Positions 38,097 through 46,916 of a DNA stretch of 64,000 nucleotides are shown piece after piece (position 1 is the first letter of the stretch; every line of letters starts with the position of its first letter). The notes beneath the pieces were generated by a model. That model was not told the DNA's origin. It saw only the letters and a list, made by a program, of their open reading frames with translations, and made no database searches. Source of the DNA: Blastopirellula sp. J2-11 (GTDB lineage Bacteria > Planctomycetota > Planctomycetia > Pirellulales > Pirellulaceae); assembly GCF_024584705.1 (NCBI RefSeq), contig NZ_CP097384.1, forward strand, positions 1,736,001 to 1,800,000, in the 5' to 3' direction. A program made the position numbers and the translations under genes.

Positions 38097-38118
38097 GCGG
38101 AAAGCGTCAGCTTTCCGC
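38097..38118 (+). promoter_or_regulatory. Hairpin after pnp
   Basis: GCGGAAAGC pairs with GCTTTCCGC around GTCA, 28 bases after the pnp stop. No T-run follows. It probably protects the 3' end or acts with the terminator just downstream. Confidence 0.5.
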
Positions 38119-38129
38119 CGAACATCATT

Positions 38130-38163
38130 CGCCCGGCTTCGCATTTGCGTCGCCGGGCGTTTT
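38130..38163 (+). terminator. Intrinsic terminator after pnp
   Basis: CGCCCGGC pairs perfectly with GCCGGGCG around a 14-base loop, which itself can pair weakly, and is followed by TTTTCG. It ends the rpsO-pnp unit 34 bases before the next gene. Confidence 0.8.
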
Positions 38164-38196
38164 CGTCACTAGAGCACTATTGCGGAGTCAAAATCG

Positions 38197-38937
38197 GTGA
38201 CCAGCGAATCGTCTTCCGCTGAAAATCAGACGATCAACCAACGGCTGCTCGAGCAATACAACGAGATCGCGCAGTTGGCTGGCTCGCTTGCGCATGAGAT
38301 CAAGAACCCGCTCTCGGTCATTCGGATGAATATGGATCTGCTCGCCGAAGAGCTCGATCCGCCGCAAACTTCGGCCGAACGCCGCGCGCTGCAAAAAACC
38401 AAGATCGTCCAAGATCAGTGCATGCGACTGCAAAATCTGCTGGACGACTTCTTGCGGTTTGCACGTTTGCGGCAGTTGAATCTATTGCCTGGCAGCTTGA
38501 ATGAGCAGGTCGATCGCGTGCTCGACTTTGTCGCCGCCCAAGCCGAGAAGCAGGGGATCGAGATCGTCCGTTTTCTTGACGCCGATTTGCCCAGCATCAA
38601 TCTTGACGCTGAGACCCTCTATTCGGCCTTGCTTAACCTGGTGATCAACGCGATCCAGGCGATGCCTGACGGCGGAACTTTGATGGTGCGGACGCAGGAG
38701 ACGCGGCATGGAGTCGCCCTTGGCTTTATTGATGACGGCTGCGGCATGAACGAAGAAACGGCGCTGCACATGTTCGACGCGTTCTATTCAACCAAAGATG
38801 GGGGATCGGGGCTCGGATTGCCGCTGGCGCGAAAGATTATTGACGCGCATCACGCTCGCATTGATGTGCAGAGCGAATTGGGCCGTGGAACGAAATTTAC
38901 GCTGGAATTTCCGAAGCCGGCCCGCATCGGCGGTTAA
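38197..38937 (+). CDS. Soluble sensor histidine kinase (NtrB-like)
   Basis: A 246-residue cytoplasmic kinase core with no membrane segment and no recognisable sensor domain: only a 25-residue lead, the HisKA dimerisation domain with H33 (SLAHEIKNPLS), and the HATPase domain with N-box LNLVINAIQAM, G1 DDGCGM, F-box and G2 GSGLGLPLA. The E-I-K-N-P context after the His is typical of NtrB-type kinases. Translation starts at GTG with GGAG nine bases upstream. The NtrC-type regulator starts 54 bases downstream and is its likely partner. The signal must come through another protein or the short N-terminus. Confidence 0.92.
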   Translation: MTSESSSAENQTINQRLLEQYNEIAQLAGSLAHEIKNPLSVIRMNMDLLAEELDPPQTSAERRALQKTKIVQDQCMRLQNLLDDFLRFARLRQLNLLPGSLNEQVDRVLDFVAAQAEKQGIEIVRFLDADLPSINLDAETLYSALLNLVINAIQAMPDGGTLMVRTQETRHGVALGFIDDGCGMNEETALHMFDAFYSTKDGGSGLGLPLARKIIDAHHARIDVQSELGRGTKFTLEFPKPARIGG

Positions 38938-38991
38938 TCATCTGACGCTTGGTTCTAGTGAGTTTCGCTCGATTCCGTTAAATTGAACTGT

Positions 38992-40473
38992 ATGACCGGC
39001 GACCACCCCAAGTCTGAATCAACCGAGATCGCGCCGATCAATTATGGTGCGTTTCGGATCTTGATTGTCGACAACGACAAGGCCCACGCGCTGACGATGT
39101 GCGAAAGCTTGGAGCGTGTCGGCTATCCCTGCACGATCGCGACCAGCGGTCCGGAAGGGATCGAGCGGATCGAGCGGGATGACTTTGAGATTGTCATCAC
39201 CGATCTGGTGATGAACGAGGTCGACGGCATCGGCGTCTTGCAGAAGGCGAAGAGCAACTTGCCCGGCTGCGAAGTGATCGTCGTCACCGGTCACGGCACG
39301 ATCTCGATCGCGGTCGAAGCGATGCAGCAGGGCGCTTTCAACTTTCTGGAAAAGCCGCTCACCCCAGACAAGCTGCGAGCCGCCGTCAGCCGCGCGGCCG
39401 AGACGGTCCAGTTGCGGCAGACCAACACCGATTTGTTGCAGCGGTTGGACGAGCGGTTTGGCTACGAAGGCTTGATCTTCGCCGATGCTCGAATGGGGCA
39501 CGTGATCGATCGCCTGAAACGGATCTCGCCGACCGACGCGAGTATCCTGATCCAAGGAGAAACCGGCGTCGGTAAAGAGCTGGTCGCCCAGGCGATTCAT
39601 CAGAACAGCCCCCGCAAGAACAAACCGTTTGTGCCGCTCAACTGCGCCGAATTGAGCGAACACTTGCTTGAGAGCGAACTGTTCGGGCACGCCAAAGGCG
39701 CCTACACCGACGCCGCGACCGAACGGGTCGGCCGGTTTGAATACGCCAACGGCGGCACGCTGTTTCTGGACGAAGTCGGCGACATGCCGATGGCGACGCA
39801 AGTGAAGCTGCTGCGAGTATTGGAGTCGGGCGAGATCACGCGCGTCGGAGAGAACAAGCCGATCAAGATCAACGTCCGCTTGCTGTCAGCGACCAACTGC
39901 AATTTGGAAGAAGCGATCAGCCGGGGCGCTTTCCGGAGCGACTTGTACTATCGCCTGCGAATCGTCACCGTGGTCGTTCCGCCGCTGCGTGAACGACGGG
40001 ATGACATCATCCCGTTGATGGATCACTTCCGCCGACATTTCGCCAAACGACATGGCAAAGCGGTGAAGGGGATCGATAAAGCGGTCGTCAAACGTTTCTA
40101 TCAATTCGATTGGCCAGGCAATGTTCGCCAACTGCGCAATCTGGTCGAAAGCATGGTCGTGCTGGATCTGGACGGCGTGCTGGGGATCGATGATCTGCCG
40201 GAAGAATTGATGGACGAAGCCGACTATGTGATTCACCCGGTCGCGTTGCCCCCTCCGTCGTCGGCTAGCTCGCCAGCGGCGATCGATGGGGATGGAACGC
40301 CTGGCTTGCTTGATTTGGTCGGACAACCGATGAACGAAGTTGAGAAGCGGTTCATCTCGGAGACGTTGAAGTTTACGAATCAAAATCGCGAAGAAGCGGC
40401 CAAAATGTTGCAGATCGGCGAGCGGACGCTGTATCGCAAAATCAAAGAATACAATCTTCGCGGCGACAATTAG
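38992..40473 (+). CDS. Sigma-54-dependent response regulator (NtrC family)
   Basis: A 493-residue activator with receiver, AAA+ and Fis-type domains. In the receiver the phosphoacceptor is D71 (TDLVM), with T99 and K121; the acidic pair reads VDNDK, so one expected Asp is Asn29. The AAA+ domain has Walker A GETGVGKE at 189-196 and Walker B TLFLDE at 256-261. The sigma-54 contact loop GAFTGA reads GAYTDA at 236-241, which keeps the important Thr. The C-terminal helix-turn-helix is NREEAAKMLQIGERTLYRKI. I prefer the ATG at 38992 over the TTG three codons earlier. It forms a two-component pair with the preceding kinase. Confidence 0.93.
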   Translation: MTGDHPKSESTEIAPINYGAFRILIVDNDKAHALTMCESLERVGYPCTIATSGPEGIERIERDDFEIVITDLVMNEVDGIGVLQKAKSNLPGCEVIVVTGHGTISIAVEAMQQGAFNFLEKPLTPDKLRAAVSRAAETVQLRQTNTDLLQRLDERFGYEGLIFADARMGHVIDRLKRISPTDASILIQGETGVGKELVAQAIHQNSPRKNKPFVPLNCAELSEHLLESELFGHAKGAYTDAATERVGRFEYANGGTLFLDEVGDMPMATQVKLLRVLESGEITRVGENKPIKINVRLLSATNCNLEEAISRGAFRSDLYYRLRIVTVVVPPLRERRDDIIPLMDHFRRHFAKRHGKAVKGIDKAVVKRFYQFDWPGNVRQLRNLVESMVVLDLDGVLGIDDLPEELMDEADYVIHPVALPPPSSASSPAAIDGDGTPGLLDLVGQPMNEVEKRFISETLKFTNQNREEAAKMLQIGERTLYRKIKEYNLRGDN

Positions 40474-40488
40474 TCGCAGGAGGCTCGG

Positions 40489-42402
40489 ATGCCAACCATA
40501 CGCCAACTGCCGACCAGCGTGGTCAACAAGATCGCTGCTGGCGAAGTGATCGAACGTCCGGCGAGCGTTGTTAAAGAATTGATGGAAAACTCGGTCGACG
40601 CCGGCGCGACGCGCGTCGACGTAACGATCGAGCATGGCGGCTCCGAATTGGTGCGCATCGCCGACAACGGTTGCGGCATCGCCGAAGATCAGTTGCAACT
40701 GTCGGTCGCTTCCCACGCGACCAGCAAGATTTTGGACGCCGACGATCTGTTTCATGTCGGGACGCTCGGGTTCCGCGGAGAAGCGCTTGCTTCGATCGCC
40801 GAGGTGAGCCAGTTTCGGTTGCGCAGCCGGATTCCAGACTCGGATGCGGCGGCCGAAATGTACATCAACGGCGGCCAACTGGTCGAAGTCACCCCGTGCG
40901 GCGCGGCGGTCGGCACGACGATTGAAGTTCGTAATCTCTTCTTCAATACGCCGGTGCGGAAGAAGTTCTTGCGAACGACGCAGACCGAGTTCGGTCATTT
41001 GAGCGAAGCGTTTACCCGCATCGCGTTGGCGTTTCCGCATGTCCATTTTACGCTGAAACATGGCGCTCGGCAGATCTACGATTTGCCCCCTAGCGACAAT
41101 TGGCGCGAGCGGTTGGCGGCGTTCTTTGGCGATGAAATCGCAACCCATTTGATTCCGATCGATAATGCGGACGACACGATTCGGCTGTCCGGCTACGTCG
41201 CCGATCCAAAATTCAATCGCGGCAACAACAAGATGCAGTTCTTGTTTTTGAACGGCCGACACATTCGTGATCGCGCGTTGCAGCACGCGTTGTCCGAAGC
41301 TTATCGCGGCTTGCTGCTCACGGGGCGCTATCCGATTGCGTTCCTGCGCTTGCAGATGCCGCCAGAGATGGTGGACGTCAACGTCCATCCCACCAAGCTG
41401 GAAGTTCGTTTTCAAGATAGCGGCCGTATTTATAGTCAGTTGCTGGGAACTCTGCGGACCAAGTTTCTCTCGACCGATTTGACCGCGACTTACAAGCCGG
41501 TCGACAGTAATGAGCGAAGCGACGATGAACGTCATGGAGCATCCAGCGGCGGCGGCAATATCAACGGACACGATGTCGAGACCGCGGCCCGCATGCGCGA
41601 AGAATTGGTCGCGTGGGCCAAAGGGCAATTGCCGGCGGACGACGAAGAACTGCGTGAGCGTCGGAGCGTACAGGAGACGCTCGATCTCGATTTTCGTTCA
41701 CAGCGTCACCCGCCACTAGAGTTGAGTCGGTTTGATCGGGACGCACTGGCCGCTTCGCCGGCGCGTAACAATGGGCATCCAGGCGAATCGGCTCGATTGG
41801 ACGCTCCTCACGAAACGCCGCCGCAACCGACGCCGGGTCGCGCGTTACAATTGCATCGCCGCTATCTGGTGACCGAGACGCCTGAGGGGATGGTGGTGAT
41901 CGATCAGCATGCGTTGCACGAACGAATCTTGTACGAAGAATTTCGGGAGAAAGCGCTGGCAGGTCGCTTGGAAACGCAAAACCTGCTCGCTCCCGAGACG
42001 ATGCAACTGTCGCCGTCCGAGTTTTCGGCGGTGATGCAAGCTCAAGAGCCGCTGGCTCAGCTTGGGTTTCAGGTTGCTTCGTTTGGGGGGGATACGATTC
42101 TGATCAGCAGCTATCCGGCGATACTCGACCGTCGCAAACCAAGTGAGACGTTGCGCGAGATGATCGATCACCTGGTTGGTGACGGAAAACGACCTGATCG
42201 GCGTGATTTGCTGGATGAACTGCTGCATATGATGTCCTGTAAAGCGGCGGTGAAGGCCGGAGATCGCCTTTCCGCCGAAGAAATCGACGCTTTATTGGAA
42301 CTGCGGCACCTGTGCCAAGACGCTCATCATTGCCCGCACGGGCGCCCCACTTCGCTGGTTTTTACGAAAGAAGAGCTTGATCGGCGCTTTGAGAGGATTT
42401 GA
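40489..42402 (+). CDS. mutL: DNA mismatch repair protein MutL
   Basis: This protein couples mismatch recognition by MutS to strand incision. It has 637 residues. The N-terminal GHKL ATPase shows NKIAAGEVIERPASVVKELM, ENSVDAGA, DNGCGI and GFRGEALASI. A variable linker (about 345-450) precedes the C-terminal dimerisation domain. That domain carries the metal-dependent endonuclease motif (D472-Q-H-A, E478, E483), SCKAAVKAG and CPHGRP at 615-620, so this is a nicking MutL of the kind found in bacteria without MutH. It follows the NtrC-type gene by 15 bases, with AGGAGG before the ATG. Confidence 0.96.
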   Translation: MPTIRQLPTSVVNKIAAGEVIERPASVVKELMENSVDAGATRVDVTIEHGGSELVRIADNGCGIAEDQLQLSVASHATSKILDADDLFHVGTLGFRGEALASIAEVSQFRLRSRIPDSDAAAEMYINGGQLVEVTPCGAAVGTTIEVRNLFFNTPVRKKFLRTTQTEFGHLSEAFTRIALAFPHVHFTLKHGARQIYDLPPSDNWRERLAAFFGDEIATHLIPIDNADDTIRLSGYVADPKFNRGNNKMQFLFLNGRHIRDRALQHALSEAYRGLLLTGRYPIAFLRLQMPPEMVDVNVHPTKLEVRFQDSGRIYSQLLGTLRTKFLSTDLTATYKPVDSNERSDDERHGASSGGGNINGHDVETAARMREELVAWAKGQLPADDEELRERRSVQETLDLDFRSQRHPPLELSRFDRDALAASPARNNGHPGESARLDAPHETPPQPTPGRALQLHRRYLVTETPEGMVVIDQHALHERILYEEFREKALAGRLETQNLLAPETMQLSPSEFSAVMQAQEPLAQLGFQVASFGGDTILISSYPAILDRRKPSETLREMIDHLVGDGKRPDRRDLLDELLHMMSCKAAVKAGDRLSAEEIDALLELRHLCQDAHHCPHGRPTSLVFTKEELDRRFERI

Positions 42403-42441
42403 TCCGAGCGCCCAGGCAAGCCAAAATAGAGGATTCGACGA

Positions 42442-43977
42442 ATGCCGGTGGAACAGCCCCCCATACAAACTGTTGGTACTTCTCCCTCCATGATCTGCGT
42501 CAGCATCGGCCGCGGCCGACATAAACATATCATCGCCGAGCATCGACATCTGGTGGATCTGGGCGTCAAGCTGGTCGAGCTGCGCCTCGACTACATCAAC
42601 GGCACCATCAAGCTGAAGCGTCTGTTGAACGATCGGCCAGGTCCGGTGCTGATCACCTGTCGGCGTGAGCAAGACGGCGGTCGCTGGGCCGGGATGGAAG
42701 CGGAACGCCAGATGGTGCTGCGTACGGCGATCGTGGACGGGGCCGACTATGTCGACATCGAAGAAGACATCGCCGCCAACATTCCGCGCTACGGTTCGAC
42801 CAAACGAATCATCAGCTATCACAACTTTCGAGAGACGCCGGCCGACATCGAAGAAATTCATGAGCGGATGTGCAAGCTCGATCCCGATATTGTCAAGCTC
42901 GCGACGATGGCCAACTCGCCGCACGACAACATTCGGATGCTCAAACTGGCGCAGCGGAATGACGTTCCGACCATCGCGCTCTGCATGGGAGACATGGGAA
43001 CGCCGACGCGCATCCTGGGCGCCAAGTACGGCGTACCGATCACCTACTCGACTTACTCGAACGAGCGAACGCTCGCGCCGGGGCAGATCGGCTATCAGCA
43101 GATGCGCGAGGTTTACGGCTACGACCAGATCAACGCCGAGACCGAAATCTTTGGCGTGATCGCTGATCCGATCGGGCATAGTTTGAGCCCGCAGTTGCAC
43201 AACGCCTGCTTCCGCGAGCAAGGCGCGAATCGTTGTTACCTGCCGTTCCGCGTGCCCAGAGAGCACCTGGCTTCGTTCATCCAAGAGGATTGTCCGGCGC
43301 TGGAGATCAAAGGTTTGAGCGTGACGATCCCGCACAAAGAAACGATCGTGCGGATGATCAAAAAACCGAACGCCGCCGTTCAAGGAATCGGCGCCGCGAA
43401 CACGGTGTTGTTCAATGAAGGAGGCCCGTCCGGTTTCAACTCCGACTGCGACGCGGCGCTGGCCAGTTTGGCGACGGCGCTTCCGCAAGATGTCGCTAAC
43501 CCTTATGAAAATAAAACGGCGTTGGTGCTGGGCTCTGGTGGAGTCGCCAAAGCGATCGCCTGGGGATTGAAGAATCGGGGCGTCGACGTGATCATCGCCA
43601 GCCGCACCGACGAAAACGCCGACGATCTGGCCAAAGGTTTGGGATGTCGCATGGTCTCGTGGGAAGATCGCGGCCTGGAGCGGGTTGACATCTTGATCAA
43701 CGGCACGCCGGTCGGCATGCATCCGAACGTCAACGAATCGCCGATCGACAAAGTTCGTCTGCGCGCCGGTATGGTCGTGTTCGACACCGTCTACAATCCT
43801 GAACAAACGTTGTTGATCAAAGAAGCGCGACAGCGCGACTGCAAGGTGGTGACCGGCGTCGACATGTTCGTGCGTCAGGCGGCGCTGCAGTACCAGCTGT
43901 TCACCGGCGTTGAGCCGTCGCGCGATCTGATGCGTGACACGCTGAAGAAAATCACCGGCGCCGTGAAAGCGAGTTAG
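42442..43977 (+). CDS. aroDE: AroD-AroE fusion: dehydroquinase / shikimate dehydrogenase
   Basis: A bifunctional shikimate-pathway enzyme of 511 residues. The N-terminal half (about 15-215) is a type I 3-dehydroquinate dehydratase, with the catalytic His in SYHNF and the Schiff-base Lys in DIVKLATMA. The C-terminal half (about 235-505) is shikimate dehydrogenase: FGVIADPIGHSLSPQLHN, the catalytic Lys in SVTIPHKE, the NADP-binding VLGSGGVAKAIAWG and INGTPVGMHP. Such a fusion is typical of plants and of some planctomycetes and chlamydiae. Shikimate kinase follows with a gap of three bases, so three consecutive steps are made from one transcript. Confidence 0.95.
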   Translation: MPVEQPPIQTVGTSPSMICVSIGRGRHKHIIAEHRHLVDLGVKLVELRLDYINGTIKLKRLLNDRPGPVLITCRREQDGGRWAGMEAERQMVLRTAIVDGADYVDIEEDIAANIPRYGSTKRIISYHNFRETPADIEEIHERMCKLDPDIVKLATMANSPHDNIRMLKLAQRNDVPTIALCMGDMGTPTRILGAKYGVPITYSTYSNERTLAPGQIGYQQMREVYGYDQINAETEIFGVIADPIGHSLSPQLHNACFREQGANRCYLPFRVPREHLASFIQEDCPALEIKGLSVTIPHKETIVRMIKKPNAAVQGIGAANTVLFNEGGPSGFNSDCDAALASLATALPQDVANPYENKTALVLGSGGVAKAIAWGLKNRGVDVIIASRTDENADDLAKGLGCRMVSWEDRGLERVDILINGTPVGMHPNVNESPIDKVRLRAGMVVFDTVYNPEQTLLIKEARQRDCKVVTGVDMFVRQAALQYQLFTGVEPSRDLMRDTLKKITGAVKAS

Positions 43978-43980
43978 CGG

Positions 43981-44514
43981 ATGAATCTGGCGCTGGTGGG
44001 ATTTCGCGGAGTCGGCAAATCGCATGTCGCCCGGCTGCTGGGCGAGCGTCTTGGTTGGCCAGTCGTCGACGCCGATGTCGAGCTTCAGCGACGCGCGCAG
44101 CGCACGATCGCTCAGATTTTCGCTGCCGACGGCGAACCGGCGTTTCGTGATCTGGAAACAGCCGTGATTGCCGATCTGATGCAGCAAGATCAGCAAGTCA
44201 TTGCGCTCGGCGGCGGCGCCGTGTTGCGTGCGGAGAATCGAGCCGCGATCCAGACGAGCAGCTATACGGTTTGGCTGACCGCCGCTGCCGAAACGATCTT
44301 GGACCGCATCTCGGCGGATGCGGCGACCGCGGCGCAGCGTCCCCGTTTGACCGACGCGACGCCGCTGGCGGAGATCGAACACTTGTTGCAGATTCGTGAG
44401 CCGTTGTATCGAGAAACGGCCGATGTGATCGTCGATACCCAGCAGCAGACGCCAGAAGAGGTTGCTTGGGAGATCTACCAATTTTTCGCTCCTTTGATCG
44501 AGTCGGCGTCTTAA
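43981..44514 (+). CDS. aroK: Shikimate kinase
   Basis: This enzyme phosphorylates shikimate at the 3-hydroxyl with ATP. It has 177 residues, normal for AroK. The P-loop is GFRGVGKS (residues 7-14), the shikimate/metal site DADVE at about 32-36, then FRDLE and GGGAV, and the lid with RPRLTD near 120. The start follows the aroDE stop by three bases, so translation is probably coupled. It acts directly after the AroE half of the preceding protein. Confidence 0.95.
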   Translation: MNLALVGFRGVGKSHVARLLGERLGWPVVDADVELQRRAQRTIAQIFAADGEPAFRDLETAVIADLMQQDQQVIALGGGAVLRAENRAAIQTSSYTVWLTAAAETILDRISADAATAAQRPRLTDATPLAEIEHLLQIREPLYRETADVIVDTQQQTPEEVAWEIYQFFAPLIESAS

Positions 44515-44533
44515 GCCGCAAGGATACGCTGAC

Positions 44534-45820
44534 GTGAACGCTTGGCTCGCACTACCGATCGAACTGCGGATGTTGCTCCTGTTGCTGACCGGCGCGATTG
44601 CCGGCGGCCAGATCAATCGAGCGATCTATCGCTTGCGATCCAGACCCGCGAGCATCGATCCCTGGACGCCCAAATTGGACCAGGCGCCGGCGCGGTCGTG
44701 GTTCGATCGAATCCCGATCTTCGGCTGGCTGTCGCTTAGTCGCGAAGTTCCGCTGCATGGCGGCTACTACTGGATTCGCCCCCTCATGATCGAACTCTTT
44801 TTCGCGCTCTTCACGCCTTACTACTACTGGATCGTGGTTAGCGGCGAGCTGGTTCCAGAGATCATCATGACCCCGGCGGCCAACATGCAACCAGCGCTGC
44901 ATGCGACATTCGTGAGTCACATAACGCTGATCTGTTTTATGGCGGTCGCTACGTTTATCGACTTTGACGAACGATTGATCCCTGACGAGATCACGATCCC
45001 CGGCTTTCTATTGGGACTGATCTTCGCTGTGGCGCTGCCGATGTCGCTGCTGACCGTTCCCGATCCTCCTATTTCTTACGTACCGGTCACTTTTGACGGC
45101 ACGATTAACGCGGCGTTTCTGCGGCTGACGACCGGCGCCGAAGAGTGGCCTGCCTATTTGAATGGCCCCGCCGGTTTGGCGATCGCGCTGTTGCTCTATT
45201 TCGGCTGGTGGTTTGCGATTAGCCCCAAGATCCTCTGTTGGCGCAAAGGGTGGAAACGAGGCTGCGACTTTTTTGTCGGCAGCATGCGTCGCTATGCGTT
45301 GACTCCGTTCAATTTGGGACTGTTGGCGATTGGACTGATCGGGATCACCGCCGTCTGGTCGATCGCCGCCAGGGAAAACTCTTGGCAAAGCTTGCTCTCG
45401 GCGCTGGTCGGGATGGCGTTTGCCGGAGCGTTGGTCTGGCTGGTGCGGATCTTCGCAGGCGCCGCGCTCGGACGCGAAGCGATGGGGTTTGGCGACGTCA
45501 CCTTGATGTTCATGATCGGCGCCTACGTCGGTTGGCAGCCGGCGATCGCGATCTTCTTTCTGGCGCCGATGATCGCTTGTCTGTTTGCGGTCATTCGCTG
45601 GCTGACGACCGGCGATGTCGCGCTGGCGTTTGGACCCTATCTTTGCTTCGGGACGTTATTCCTCTTTTTGTACTGGCCCAGCTTTTGGCAACAATACTCG
45701 CCGATGTTGGTGCTGGGATGGATTTTGCCGGCGATTTTTCTCGCACTGCCGGTCGCTGTCGGAATGATCCTCTGGCCCTGGCAAATCTTCAAAGAACGCG
45801 TGCTGTTTCGGGATTCGTAA
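44534..45820 (+). CDS. Prepilin peptidase (A24 family)
   Basis: A membrane aspartic protease of 428 residues that would cleave (and perhaps methylate) type IV pilin-like prepilins. The two catalytic aspartates lie in ATFIDFDERLIPDEITIPG and MGFGDVTLM. About eight membrane segments are visible. The N-terminal cytoplasmic part has the shortened DRIPIFGWLSL form without the CxxC zinc pairs of classical PilD, and the loop between the catalytic regions is long (about 110 residues). Translation starts at GTG with AAGGAT upstream. The only possibly related gene nearby is comEC. A 20-base tandem repeat begins 27 bases after the stop. Confidence 0.9.
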   Translation: MNAWLALPIELRMLLLLLTGAIAGGQINRAIYRLRSRPASIDPWTPKLDQAPARSWFDRIPIFGWLSLSREVPLHGGYYWIRPLMIELFFALFTPYYYWIVVSGELVPEIIMTPAANMQPALHATFVSHITLICFMAVATFIDFDERLIPDEITIPGFLLGLIFAVALPMSLLTVPDPPISYVPVTFDGTINAAFLRLTTGAEEWPAYLNGPAGLAIALLLYFGWWFAISPKILCWRKGWKRGCDFFVGSMRRYALTPFNLGLLAIGLIGITAVWSIAARENSWQSLLSALVGMAFAGALVWLVRIFAGAALGREAMGFGDVTLMFMIGAYVGWQPAIAIFFLAPMIACLFAVIRWLTTGDVALAFGPYLCFGTLFLFLYWPSFWQQYSPMLVLGWILPAIFLALPVAVGMILWPWQIFKERVLFRDS

Positions 45821-45847
45821 GTTCTTCCCAGAAGGCAGGGGCAAACC

Positions 45848-46082
45848 AAGGTTGGACCGGATCGGACAAGGTTGGATCGGATCGGACAAGGTTGGATCGG
45901 ATCGGACAAGGTTGGATCGGATCGGACAAGGTTGGATCGGATCGGACAAGGTTGGATCGGATCGGACAAGGTTGGATCGGATCGGACAAGGTTGGATCGG
46001 ATCGGACAAGGTTGGATCGGATCGGACAAGGTTGGATCGGATCGGACAAGGTTGGATCGGATCGGACAAGGTTGGATCGGAC
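45848..46082 (+). repeat. 20-bp tandem repeat, about 12 copies
   Basis: The unit AAGGTTGGATCGGATCGGAC repeats head to tail with a strict 20-base period from 45848, giving 11 full copies and a partial one. Only the first copy differs (one base, ACC for ATC); the rest are identical. The unit has no stop codon in several frames, so long artificial ORFs cross it on both strands. It directly follows the prepilin peptidase. There are no spacers, so it is not a CRISPR array. Near-perfect identity implies recent expansion or homogenisation. Confidence 0.97.
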
Positions 46083-46326
46083 CGCTGCCTGATTTTTTGG
46101 GGAAGCTGCTCATTTTGCGCAATAGGTAGATTGGGATCTCTAGGAAGAATGCGATTGTCGCATCTGGCTCTGATTGTTTGTTCTTAAAATGCTTTCCTAA
46201 GTCTAATTAAATGCTAAGGATTTTGCAATACTTAAGGGTGCTGGTCGCATGTTGCGCATCGTCGTGGCCAAATTTCGCCCCGCAGGTGCGTGAATACAAG
46301 CTATGTTTGCGGAGGAGAACTGTCTG

Positions 46327-46848
46327 ATGCTGCGCCTTCCCTTCGAAACGATCACCAACCTGACGGCTAGCGCCGAAGTGGTGCGCGCTCGCCGGTATGG
46401 TTTGATCGTGGCGCGTGAGTCGCAGTTGGAAGCGATTCATTTTCGCCCTTGGCCGAAGTGGATTTCTCGCCTGGAGGTCGCGACGATCGGCCGGTACGTT
46501 CACCAGCGAGCCGCTAACGACCGTTGCTGGCTCTACTACAACGCGCCGCTGACGGCGCCTGGGTTTTTGTCGCTGGTCTACGTGATCTCCGGCAAGCAGA
46601 CGACTTGGCGAACGTTTCGCTGCGCCCTGGAAACGCTGGACGAAGTCGCGCGTCTGCGACGAGCGGCGGCGATTGTTACCGATGTTTCCAATCCGCAAAT
46701 AAGCGAGCGGAATCTCAAGCGGAGCGGTTGGGAGCCTCACTGTGCGCATCTGCCAGGACGCAATTTCATCAAGCGTTTCTATGGCGAATACTCGACTGCC
46801 GCCGATCAGGAAACGCTAGCGTCGCATAAAACGACCTTGCCGGCATAA
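46327..46848 (+). CDS. Conserved hypothetical protein, possibly GNAT-like
   Basis: A 173-residue soluble, basic protein of a type I associate with planctomycetes. It starts LRLPFETITNLTASAEVVRA and ends with ISERNLKRSGWEPHC followed by RNFIKRFYGEY. The later half (helix, strand, then a bulge with VTDVSNPQIS) recalls the end of GNAT acetyltransferases, but I cannot show the acyl-CoA loop. I chose the ATG at 46327 because GGAGGAG lies eight bases upstream; an ATG eight codons earlier lacks one. It is followed by an OmpA-like gene after 68 bases. Confidence 0.75.
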   Translation: MLRLPFETITNLTASAEVVRARRYGLIVARESQLEAIHFRPWPKWISRLEVATIGRYVHQRAANDRCWLYYNAPLTAPGFLSLVYVISGKQTTWRTFRCALETLDEVARLRRAAAIVTDVSNPQISERNLKRSGWEPHCAHLPGRNFIKRFYGEYSTAADQETLASHKTTLPA

Positions 46849-46916
46849 AGCATGCTTGCTACGATCCGCCCCGCTGGCCAGATTGTCTCAAGTTTCGAAC
46901 CTGATTTGCCGACACG

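Noticed and set aside
42292-44616. 774-residue minus-strand ORF opposite mutL, aroDE and aroK
   Set aside because: It covers three clearly recognised genes antisense; its Arg/Asp/His-rich composition is that of a codon shadow.
45848-46082. CRISPR array
   Set aside because: The units are directly adjacent with no spacers, and no cas gene is present.
45656-46187. Repetitive ORFs (DRIGQGWIGSDK / SDPIQPCPIRSN) on both strands
   Set aside because: They are translations of the 20-bp tandem repeat in several frames, with no ribosome site and no non-repeat domain.
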